NCBI GenBank assembly: GCA_934597255.1
Contig: CAKTQV010000001.1
Coordinates: forward strand, 186,001 to 250,000
DNA length: 64,000 nucleotides
Source of the DNA: an uncultured Oscillospiraceae bacterium
Lineage (GTDB): Bacteria; Bacillota; Clostridia; Oscillospirales; Oscillospiraceae
Direction: 5' to 3'
Made by a program: the position numbers and the translations under genes. The notes under the pieces were generated by a model. The model made no database searches. It was given only the letters and a program-made list of their open reading frames with translations, and was not told where the DNA came from. This document shows positions 49,562 through 56,829 of the stretch, piece by piece; the first letter of the stretch is position 1; every line of letters begins with the position of its first letter.

Positions 49562-51355
49562 ATGTCAACTGAAAATGAGCGCAGCGAGAGGCTGCGCGTA
49601 TGGCAGGAAAAGCTTGCGCGCTACGACGAGGCATGGAGCGCGGAGCTGGGGCGCATGGATGAGCGCGAGGCGATCTATCGCGGGCGCGACAGCATCGACA
49701 CGCTGATCGACGGGGACGCGGTGCGGCGCACGCCCCATGTGCGGAACATTGCGGCGGAGCTGATCGAGGCGCAGGTGGATGCGAACGTCCCGCAGCCGAA
49801 GGTGACGGCGCTGCGCCGGAAGGACGAGCGGCTGGCCGTGCTGATCGAGGACATGCTGCGCAACAAGCTCGACCGGCTGCCGGTGGAGATACTCAACGAC
49901 CGGATGGAGCGGACCGTTCCGATCCAGGGCGGCGGGATGTACATACTGGAATGGGACGCCGGGAGGCGCAGCCGGGACGGCGAGGGCGAGAGCGTGCTGT
50001 CCGTGCTGCATCCCAAGCAGCTCGCGCCGCAGCCGGGCGTGACGGGCGATCTGTGGGACATGGACGACTTTATCATCAAGCTGCCGCAGACGAAGTCGTT
50101 TATCCGCAGGCGCTTCGGCGTGGAGCTGGAGGGCGAGGGCGAGGCGGAGCCGGACGTGCGCGGTGGCGGGCCGGTGTCGGCTTCGGCGGAGCTTGTGACG
50201 CAGTATGTGGCGTATTACCGCAACGAAAAAGGCGGCGTGGGCATGTTCTCGTGGGTAAACGACACGGTTTTGTGCGATCTGGAGGACTGTCAGGCGCGGC
50301 GGATGCTGCGGTGCGAGGCATGCGGCGCGGCGGAGAGCGCGGGATACGGCACGGAGAGCGTGAGCGTCCGCTGCCCGGTGTGCGGCGCGCCGATGCGGCT
50401 TTGCACGATGGACAGCCAGGAGCTGTGGCTGCCGCAGGAGCGCACGGACGGGAGCGTTATTCCCGGGGCCGACCCGGTCACCGGCGAGCCGAACCGCGTG
50501 CCGTGGTACAAGCCGGATATTTTTCCCGTGATCCTGCAGAAGTCCGTTTCCGTATACGGCCAGCTTCTGGGCGAATCGGACGTGGACAAGGTGCGCGACC
50601 AGCAGAACACCATCAACCGGCTGGAAAAGAGCATTATCGACCAGCTGCTCGCCGCCGGAAGCTACATCACGCTGCCGCCCGATCCGTCCATCCGCGTGGA
50701 CACGGGCGTGGCGAAGGTGGTCCGGCTGAAGAATGTGACGGACAAGGGCTACATCGGCGTGTACGATCTCAAATGCGATGTGGAGCAGCCGCTGGCGTAT
50801 CTGGAATATGTCTATCAGGAGGCGCGCGACATCATCGGCATCACGGACTCGTATCAGGGCCGGCGCGACGCGACGGCGCAGTCCGGCGTGGCCAAGCAGT
50901 TTGCCGCGAGCCAGGCGGCCGGGCGGATGCAGTCGAAGCGCGTGATGAAAAATGCGTGCTGGGCGCGCATTTTTGAGGCGATGTTCAAGTATGAGCTGGC
51001 TTATGCCGACGAGCCGAGGCCCATCGTCGGCGTGGATGCGGCGGGCAATCACCGCGACGAGCAGTGGAATCGCTGGGACTTTCTGGAGCAGGACGAGGCG
51101 GGGCGGTGGTACTGGAACGACCGGTTTCTGTTTTCCTGCGATACGGCGTCGGCGCTGGCGGTCGATCGGAGCGCGATGTGGCAGGAGCTGCAGACGTATT
51201 ACACGGCGGGCGCCTTCGGCGACCCGGCGGAGGCGGACACGCGCATTCTGTTCTGGACGAAGATGGCCGAGCTGCACTATCCCGGCGCCGCGCAGACGCG
51301 CGAGAATCTGATCGAGGCCAAGCAGCTTATGAACGAACGGGAGGCGGGGCTATGA
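49562..51355 (+). CDS. phage portal protein
   Basis: A 597-residue portal-like protein that would form the dodecameric ring for DNA entry. The evidence is an N-terminal helical region (ERLRVWQEKLARYDEAW), AELIEAQVDANVPQPKV and DKVRDQQNTINRLEKSIIDQLLAAGS. The GITDSYQGRRDATAQSGVAKQFAAS stretch is typical of podovirus-like portals. A zinc-ribbon-like insert (CEACGAAESAG...CPVCGAP) at about 250-280 is unusual. The start codon lies inside a TTATGTCAAC copy, after GGGAGG. Overlaps the next gene (ATGA). Confidence 0.82.
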   Translation: MSTENERSERLRVWQEKLARYDEAWSAELGRMDEREAIYRGRDSIDTLIDGDAVRRTPHVRNIAAELIEAQVDANVPQPKVTALRRKDERLAVLIEDMLRNKLDRLPVEILNDRMERTVPIQGGGMYILEWDAGRRSRDGEGESVLSVLHPKQLAPQPGVTGDLWDMDDFIIKLPQTKSFIRRRFGVELEGEGEAEPDVRGGGPVSASAELVTQYVAYYRNEKGGVGMFSWVNDTVLCDLEDCQARRMLRCEACGAAESAGYGTESVSVRCPVCGAPMRLCTMDSQELWLPQERTDGSVIPGADPVTGEPNRVPWYKPDIFPVILQKSVSVYGQLLGESDVDKVRDQQNTINRLEKSIIDQLLAAGSYITLPPDPSIRVDTGVAKVVRLKNVTDKGYIGVYDLKCDVEQPLAYLEYVYQEARDIIGITDSYQGRRDATAQSGVAKQFAASQAAGRMQSKRVMKNACWARIFEAMFKYELAYADEPRPIVGVDAAGNHRDEQWNRWDFLEQDEAGRWYWNDRFLFSCDTASALAVDRSAMWQELQTYYTAGAFGDPAEADTRILFWTKMAELHYPGAAQTRENLIEAKQLMNEREAGL

Positions 51356-52020
51356 CGGCGGCGGAGATGGCGGCGGCCGTGGACGCGCTCAAGCCGAACG
51401 GCTATACGCTGGCGCAGAAGGCGGGCTGGATCGACGATATGGAAAGCGAGATATGGCGCGAGGTGCTTCTGCAGTCGGACGGGGACTGGCAGAGCGGGAG
51501 CGGCGGCGGGCGGAGGCTGCTGCTTCCGGATTCCTTCCGAAGGCTGTATCACATGTATCTGGCGGCGATGATCGATTTCTCCAACGCGGAATACGGCAAA
51601 TACGCCAACGCCATGGCGGCCTACAACAGCGCCAGGCAGAGCTTTGAGGCATGGTACGCCGAGCGCTGGGCGCCGGCCGACCGGCCGGCCGTCTGGGCAA
51701 GGGCCGGCTGCGCGGCATACAATGACGCAGGCGGGGCGGGCATCGAGCTGCCGCCGGGCGCGGCGGTGCTGGCGGCCGTGTGCGAGGTGGAGGAGGCGTT
51801 CGACGGCGCGGACAGCGCGCTTTTTCTGGGCACGGAGCGCCGTCCGGGCGCGCTGATGGATGCCGGGGAGATCGACCCGGCGCGGACGGGACGGTTCTGG
51901 CGGCGGATGCTTTTCATGCCGGAGGCGGACGGCCGGACGCTGTACGCGCGGTGCGGGAGCGGCGGGGCCGCAGCCGGTTCGGCGCGGTTCGCGGTGCTCA
52001 TCCAGCCGGGAAGGGAGTAA
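51352..52020 (+). CDS. phage head-tail adaptor-like protein
   Basis: A 222-residue protein right after the portal, translationally coupled to it. The first part is helical (MTAAEMAAAVDALKPNGYTLAQKAGWIDDMESEIWREVLLQ), including a segment with FRRLYHMYLAAMIDFSNAEYGKYANAMAAYN as in connector/adaptor proteins. The second part is beta-rich. Family not recognised with certainty. Confidence 0.6.
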   Translation: MTAAEMAAAVDALKPNGYTLAQKAGWIDDMESEIWREVLLQSDGDWQSGSGGGRRLLLPDSFRRLYHMYLAAMIDFSNAEYGKYANAMAAYNSARQSFEAWYAERWAPADRPAVWARAGCAAYNDAGGAGIELPPGAAVLAAVCEVEEAFDGADSALFLGTERRPGALMDAGEIDPARTGRFWRRMLFMPEADGRTLYARCGSGGAAAGSARFAVLIQPGRE

Positions 52021-52024
52021 GGTT

Positions 52025-53182
52025 ATGGCAATGATCGACGATATCCTCAGCGCGTTTCGGTACTACACCGAAAACGGCGGGTATTACGAAAAGGCGAACG
52101 GCGACGCGCGCTATCTGACGCGCGACGTGGCCAATTTCGCCAAAAACAAGGGCTCGGGCAACTATACCTGGGCGGGGGTGGTATGCGGGCTGAATCCCGG
52201 AGAGTGGTGCGCCATGATGGTGTCCACGGCGGTGTATGAGGCCGTGGGGAGCCGCGCGGAGGCGCGGCGCGTGATGTGGGGGCGCTGGCCGCACTACAAC
52301 TGCGGGACGCTGGCCGACGACGCGGCGGCGAAGGGCTGCTTCCACTATTCGTGGTACGGGCTCAACCGCAAGGGAAAGAGCGGCGCGCCCTATACGCCGA
52401 GGGCGGGCGATGTGGTCATTTTCACGAACGCGTGGAAGACCCGCGACCACACCGGTCTGGTATACGCCGTGGACGGGGCGAACGTTTATTACTACGAAGG
52501 AAACGGCGGCAACATGGCGCGGCGCAATTCGCGCGCGCTCACGAGCGCGTATATCTACGGCTATTCCACGCTGCTGGCCGCCGCGGAGGGCGGCGGTGCG
52601 GCCGTGAAGGACGCGAACGTGGCGCAGTTTCAGAAATGGCTGGGCCTTGCGGGCGCGGACGTGGACGGAGAATACGGGCCGAAGACCCGCGCGGCCGCGC
52701 TGCGGCGGCATCAGACGGCCGTGGGCGCGCAGGCGGACGGCGAATGGGGGCCGGAGACGTATTATGCCACGCGCGAGCGAAGCGAGGGCGACAGCGGCGA
52801 CGATGTGACGGTGTGGCAGGGGCTGCTGTACTGCCGGGGGCTGGATCCCAAGGGCATGGACGGCGGCTGGGGCCGGAATACGACCGCGGCGACGGAGCAG
52901 TTTCAGAAGCAGGCGGGGCTGACGCCGAACGGCAACGCCGACCGCTATACTTGGGCGAGAATGTTCGGCGCGGCGAGGCCGGCGCATTCGCTTTTGAAAA
53001 AGGGGGCGAAGGGCGCGGAGGTGAAGTATCTGCAGGAGCTGCTGGTGCAGCAGGGCTTCGCGCTGGCGCTGACCGGCGTTTACGACGAGGCGACGGAGGA
53101 CGACGTGGCCGATTTTCAGACGATGAAGGGGCTGGAGCCCGACGGAGAATGCGGCCCGCTGACGTGGGCGGCGATCGAGTAA
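52025..53182 (+). CDS. endolysin: CHAP amidase/peptidase with three peptidoglycan-binding domains
   Basis: A 385-residue lysis enzyme. The N-terminal CHAP-like domain (about 1-190) has the catalytic cysteine in GEWCAMMVSTAVYE (about 60) and histidine in RDHTGLVYAVDG. It is followed by three PG_binding_1-type modules at about 198-255, 265-320 and 325-385 (LQELLVQQGFALALTGVYDEATEDDVADFQ). There is no signal peptide, so it needs the holin encoded next. The middle module is divergent. Confidence 0.85.
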   Translation: MAMIDDILSAFRYYTENGGYYEKANGDARYLTRDVANFAKNKGSGNYTWAGVVCGLNPGEWCAMMVSTAVYEAVGSRAEARRVMWGRWPHYNCGTLADDAAAKGCFHYSWYGLNRKGKSGAPYTPRAGDVVIFTNAWKTRDHTGLVYAVDGANVYYYEGNGGNMARRNSRALTSAYIYGYSTLLAAAEGGGAAVKDANVAQFQKWLGLAGADVDGEYGPKTRAAALRRHQTAVGAQADGEWGPETYYATRERSEGDSGDDVTVWQGLLYCRGLDPKGMDGGWGRNTTAATEQFQKQAGLTPNGNADRYTWARMFGAARPAHSLLKKGAKGAEVKYLQELLVQQGFALALTGVYDEATEDDVADFQTMKGLEPDGECGPLTWAAIE

Positions 53183-53193
53183 AGGAGGATGCT

Positions 53194-53463
53194 ATGGATA
53201 TCCGGAAGTGGCTTTCCTGCCACGAATGTGTGCGCCGCGCGCTTCGGACGTTTCTTCAGGCGGCCGTGGGCGTGGCGGTGGCGGCGGTGATCAGCGCCGC
53301 GGGCGTTGTGAGCAAGATCGATGTCAGCGCGGTCATCGCGCTGGCGGTCGCGACGGGACTGGCCGCCGTGATGAACCGCGGGAGCGGGCTGACGGGCGGC
53401 GATAAGGAGGATACGAAGGATGACGGAAGCAACGCGGACGGAAGTGACGAGGACGGAGTTTGA
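53194..53463 (+). CDS. putative phage holin
   Basis: An 89-residue protein with a basic N-terminus, two hydrophobic stretches (about 20-38 and 43-60) and an acidic, highly charged tail rich in Asp and Gly. Size, topology and position after the endolysin fit a holin. AAAGGAGG precedes the start. Confidence 0.72.
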   Translation: MDIRKWLSCHECVRRALRTFLQAAVGVAVAAVISAAGVVSKIDVSAVIALAVATGLAAVMNRGSGLTGGDKEDTKDDGSNADGSDEDGV

Positions 53464-53629
53464 GGCGCTGCGGCGGGAAGTGACGCGCAACGCGGCGGAT
53501 ATCGCGCGCCATGACACGCAGTACGCTGTGATCAGCACCAAGCTCTCGGCCATTTTGTGGCTGCTGGCGACGCTGGGCGCGGCCTTCGCGGCCGCGGCCG
53601 TGAAGGCGATCTGCGGAGGTGGGCTATGA
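53420..53629 (+). CDS. XhlA-like hemolysin/holin-associated protein
   Basis: A 69-residue protein: an N-terminal coiled coil (RTEFEALRREVTRNAADIARHD) followed by one C-terminal membrane helix (ILWLLATLGAAFAAAAVKAI), the layout of XhlA proteins that act with holins in lysis. It overlaps the holin gene by 44 bases and the next gene by four. Confidence 0.78.
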   Translation: MTEATRTEVTRTEFEALRREVTRNAADIARHDTQYAVISTKLSAILWLLATLGAAFAAAAVKAICGGGL

Positions 53630-55446
53630 GACTGCCGTATATGCCGGCGGCGGAGGAAAGCGCGCTGCGCTGGCAGGAGAGCTTCGGGGGACTGGACGAG
53701 CGGCTGAGCGCGCCGGACGGCGCGGTCGCCGGCATGGAAAACATGACGGGGGACGATTTCCCCGTCATGTCGACCCGGCCACCGCGGCGCTGGCTGCGGA
53801 CGCTGGACGAGCCGCACGGCTTCGGCGGCGCGGAAAAGCTGTATTGGGCGGACGGGACGCAGTTTTATTACGACGGCGTCGCCCGCGGCTCCGTGACGGC
53901 GGGGGACAAGCGCTTTTGCTGTCTTGGGGCTTATATCGTGATATGGCCGGATCGGAAATTCTACAACGTGAAAAGCGGCGAATTTGCGCCGCTGGAGGCC
54001 AGTATCTCTGCGCAGAGCGCGGTTTTATGCTCGGACGATTCGCCGTCCGGCATGTCCACGCAGGCCAACTGTCTGAAGCTGACCGGCTGCACGCCGGAGG
54101 CGGTGTTCGCGCCGGACGAGGCGGTGCGGATCGAGGCCGGCACGGATGCGGCGAACGGCCGGACGCTGGTGATCCGCGAGATACGGGGCGAGTGCCTGTA
54201 TTTTTACGACAACAGCTTTGCGCTGGAGCAGACGGTCCGGTACGACGCGGCGGGCGGTCTGGCCGCTGGGGACTACTGGTTTCTCAACGGCGTCGACGGG
54301 ACGGCCTACAGCTTTACGGCCGCCGAGGCGATCGCGGCCGGCTCGCGTCTTATTCTTGAGCCGTCCACGGTGCGCATCTGCGTGTACGACGGCTTCGGGA
54401 CGCTGACGGGCGCGATATTGGGACAGATGGGCAAGGAGGCCGGGGCGGAGGAGCTGCGGATGACGGAGTGCTTCTGGCCGCAGACGGCGGCCGTGACAGT
54501 GGCGCGCGAGCTGCCGGCGCTGGAGCATATGTGCCAGTGCGGCAACCGGCTGTGGGGTGCGCACGGGAACACGATCTGCTGCAGCTATCTGGGCAATCCG
54601 AAGATATGGTACAACTTTGACCGGACGGCTTCCGCCTGCTGGAGCGTGGAGGTCGGCTCGCCGGGCGCGTTTACGGCGGCCTTTGCCTACGGCGGCTATC
54701 CGCTTTTTTTCAAGGAGGATCACATATTCCGCGTTTACGGCACGAAAAGCGCCAACTATCAGATATTCGACACGGAGACGCTCGGCGTTGAGCGCGGGAG
54801 CGAGCGGAGCCTCGCCGTGGTGGGGCAGACGCTGTATTACAAAACGCGCGCGGGCTTCGCGGCCTATTCCGGCGGCGTGCCGCGGCTGGCGGACGCCGCG
54901 CTCGGGACGGTGCGGAGAGAGGACGCCGTGGCGGGTACGGACGGGCGGAAATACTATGTTTCCTGCCGGTGCGGGCAGGCGTGGAGCCTGCTGGTGTATG
55001 ACAGCGCAAACGGGCTGTGGCACCGCGAGGATGCGAGCCGTGCGGTGGAATTCGCCTGGTGCGGCGGGGAGCTTTACATGCTGCGCAGCGACGGCGGGAT
55101 ATGGATGCTCGGGCATGTGCGCAGCGCGGAGGGCGAGGCTGAGGGCGCGTTTGAGAGCGAATGCGAGTTTGCGCCCATGACCGGCGCGGCCGGCGGCCGC
55201 GAGGCGGTGGAGCGGCTGTATTTCCGCGTCAGCGCGGACGGCGATCTCACGGCGGAGGTGTCCTACGACGGGACGGGCGTGTGGGAAAAGCTGACGGGTC
55301 TGGGCGGCGCGGGGCGGCGCGTGCGCACGGTGGAGCTTGTCCCGCGGCGCTGCGGCGAGTTCCGGCTGCGCCTGCGCGGGCGCGGCGCCTGGCGGCTCTG
55401 GGCGCTGGGGCGCGAGTATGCGGCGGGAAGCCGGACGGGGGTGTGA
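53626..55446 (+). CDS. phage tail/DNA-stabilisation-like protein
   Basis: A 606-residue beta-rich protein, coupled to the XhlA-like gene and set by GGAGGTGGG. Blocks such as LPALEHMCQCGNRLWGAHGN, IWYNFDRTASACW, PLFFKEDHIFRVYG and YVSCRCGQAWSLLVYD resemble the propeller-like tail hub or packaged-DNA stabilisation proteins of short-tailed phages. I know of no catalytic motif in it. This supports a podovirus-like particle with a stubby tail. Confidence 0.65.
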   Translation: MRLPYMPAAEESALRWQESFGGLDERLSAPDGAVAGMENMTGDDFPVMSTRPPRRWLRTLDEPHGFGGAEKLYWADGTQFYYDGVARGSVTAGDKRFCCLGAYIVIWPDRKFYNVKSGEFAPLEASISAQSAVLCSDDSPSGMSTQANCLKLTGCTPEAVFAPDEAVRIEAGTDAANGRTLVIREIRGECLYFYDNSFALEQTVRYDAAGGLAAGDYWFLNGVDGTAYSFTAAEAIAAGSRLILEPSTVRICVYDGFGTLTGAILGQMGKEAGAEELRMTECFWPQTAAVTVARELPALEHMCQCGNRLWGAHGNTICCSYLGNPKIWYNFDRTASACWSVEVGSPGAFTAAFAYGGYPLFFKEDHIFRVYGTKSANYQIFDTETLGVERGSERSLAVVGQTLYYKTRAGFAAYSGGVPRLADAALGTVRREDAVAGTDGRKYYVSCRCGQAWSLLVYDSANGLWHREDASRAVEFAWCGGELYMLRSDGGIWMLGHVRSAEGEAEGAFESECEFAPMTGAAGGREAVERLYFRVSADGDLTAEVSYDGTGVWEKLTGLGGAGRRVRTVELVPRRCGEFRLRLRGRGAWRLWALGREYAAGSRTGV

Positions 55447-55448
55447 GC

Positions 55449-55604
55449 GTGGCGGAGCTGGATCCCGTGATGCCGCCGGAGCTTCCGTCGTTTGACGGAT
55501 GCCGGGACGGCGAGGAGAAGATCGAGCGGGTGCTGGACTATCTGTACCAGATGAACGAGCGATACCAGTATATATTATGTCAACTACAGGGCGGGGATGA
55601 GTGA
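55449..55604 (+). CDS. small phage protein, 51 aa
   Basis: GTG start two bases after the preceding stop codon. The product is a proline-rich start then a helix (CRDGEEKIERVLDYLYQMNE). Its end uses a run of codons rare in this genome (ATA TTA TGT CAA CTA) that spells TTATGTCAAC. Function unknown. Confidence 0.6.
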   Translation: MAELDPVMPPELPSFDGCRDGEEKIERVLDYLYQMNERYQYILCQLQGGDE

Positions 55605-55632
55605 GCGTCCCGGCTCGGGGAAAGGGGAAACA

Positions 55633-56727
55633 ATGGCGAAGACAAAGCTCAGCTATGAGGACTTCCGGAAGCAGGCGCAGGCGGCCGGGCTGCTGGCGTC
55701 GTTTTCCGACGCCGATCTACGGCTGGCCATGGAGCAGCCGGAGGCGGGCCTGTCCATCCTGTCGTTCAAAAAGGACTATGCCGACGCCGCGACGGATGAG
55801 GCGCGGGCGCTGGCCAACGCCGGTGCGGAGCAGGTGCGCCGGCAGTATGGCCGGTATCTCGGCGGTCCGGACGGGTCAAGGTATATGCCGCTGGACGGGG
55901 ATGAGACGGAGGATGAAGGTTATGTAAACCAAATGGGCGGGGCGGGGACCGCGGACGGGGCGTCCGTCCGCCGACAGGGGCTGCCGGCGTATTACGGCGA
56001 GGCCGACCGGCTGTGGACGGATCACCGCAAGCAGTATCTGCGCGAGGGCGAGCTTGCCTATCGGAACGCACTGGGCGAAGGGGCGGCGAACACCGGGGGC
56101 ATCGCCTCCACGGCGGCCGTCGCCGCGGCGCAGCAGGCGCAGAATTATTACGGAGCCAAGGCGGCGGATGCGAGATCGGCGCTGTACCAGCAGGCGTTTG
56201 AAAACTGGCTGGCGGAGCGGGAGCTTGGGCTGCGGGAAACGGCGGAACAGCGGGAGAGCGGGGGCGCGCAGGAGCAGCAGCGCTTTGATAACGCCATGGC
56301 CATCTGGAAGGCCTACGGCTATGTGACGGAGGGCGTGGCCGGGACGCTGGGGCTGCCGGTCGGAACGGCGTATACCGATCAGGCGTACAACGAATGGAAG
56401 CAGGCATACGAGGAGGCGAAAAGCGGCGTGCGTACCGGGAAGACGCAGTACGACGCCGTCAATCTCGGCGAGCGGGTCGTGAAGGAGACGGCGGCCGATC
56501 ATGCCACGCTGCGCTACGGGGCGAACAGTCTGGACGTCAAGGCCATGCAGGAGCGTCTGATCGCGCTGGGCTACTCCTGCGGCGACGCCGGGGCGGACGG
56601 AAAGTTCGGCACGGGCACGCACCGCGCGCTGCTGCGCTTTCAGAAGGATAGCGGCATCTATGCCGACGGCGTGTGCGGCCCGGTGACCTGGACGGCGCTG
56701 CTGGATGCGGCCGGGGCGGAGACATAA
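55633..56727 (+). CDS. phage protein with C-terminal peptidoglycan-binding domain
   Basis: A 364-residue protein, last in the block. About 300 residues are helical and alanine/glutamine-rich (GIASTAAVAAAQQAQNYYG, WLAERELGLRETAEQRE). The C-terminal PG_binding_1-like module follows (DVKAMQERLIALGYSCGDAG...FGTGTHRALLRFQ). The layout suits an ejection/internal virion protein that helps cross the cell wall, or a tail-tip protein. ATG 55633 has AAAGGGGAAA upstream. It contains one TTATGTAAAC copy at 55920. Confidence 0.65.
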   Translation: MAKTKLSYEDFRKQAQAAGLLASFSDADLRLAMEQPEAGLSILSFKKDYADAATDEARALANAGAEQVRRQYGRYLGGPDGSRYMPLDGDETEDEGYVNQMGGAGTADGASVRRQGLPAYYGEADRLWTDHRKQYLREGELAYRNALGEGAANTGGIASTAAVAAAQQAQNYYGAKAADARSALYQQAFENWLAERELGLRETAEQRESGGAQEQQRFDNAMAIWKAYGYVTEGVAGTLGLPVGTAYTDQAYNEWKQAYEEAKSGVRTGKTQYDAVNLGERVVKETAADHATLRYGANSLDVKAMQERLIALGYSCGDAGADGKFGTGTHRALLRFQKDSGIYADGVCGPVTWTALLDAAGAET

Positions 56728-56732
56728 TAAAT

Positions 56733-56757
56733 AAACCGGCAGGATATCTGCCGGTTT
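56733..56757 (+). terminator. terminator at the end of the phage block
   Basis: A 10-base stem AAACCGGCAG with a GATAT loop; the stem's right arm ends in TTTT. Confidence 0.82.
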
Positions 56758-56770
56758 TCTGTTATACAAA

Positions 56771-56817
56771 GCCCCTCTCTCCGGGATACATCCCGGAGAG
56801 AGGGGCTGTCTTTTTTT
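56771..56817. terminator. strong hairpin terminator between the phage block and the SLH protease
   Basis: Perfect 16-base stem GCCCCTCTCTCCGGGA, TACA loop, then a T-run on the plus strand. It lies at the 3' end of both converging genes. Confidence 0.85.
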
Positions 56818-56829
56818 ATGAGCGGGGGC

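Larger units (their letters stand above)
44437..56757 (+). mobile_element. compact phage-derived element (short-tailed type), possibly domesticated
   Basis: Contiguous phage genes: repressor and ImmA-like pair on minus, then on plus large terminase, scaffold, head protein, capsid, portal, adaptor, endolysin, holin, XhlA, tail proteins. No integrase, excisionase, replication protein, small terminase, tape-measure or tail-sheath gene is visible. Boundaries are set by the first and last phage-like genes; I found no flanking direct repeat. Base composition resembles the host, which suggests long residence. Confidence 0.75.
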
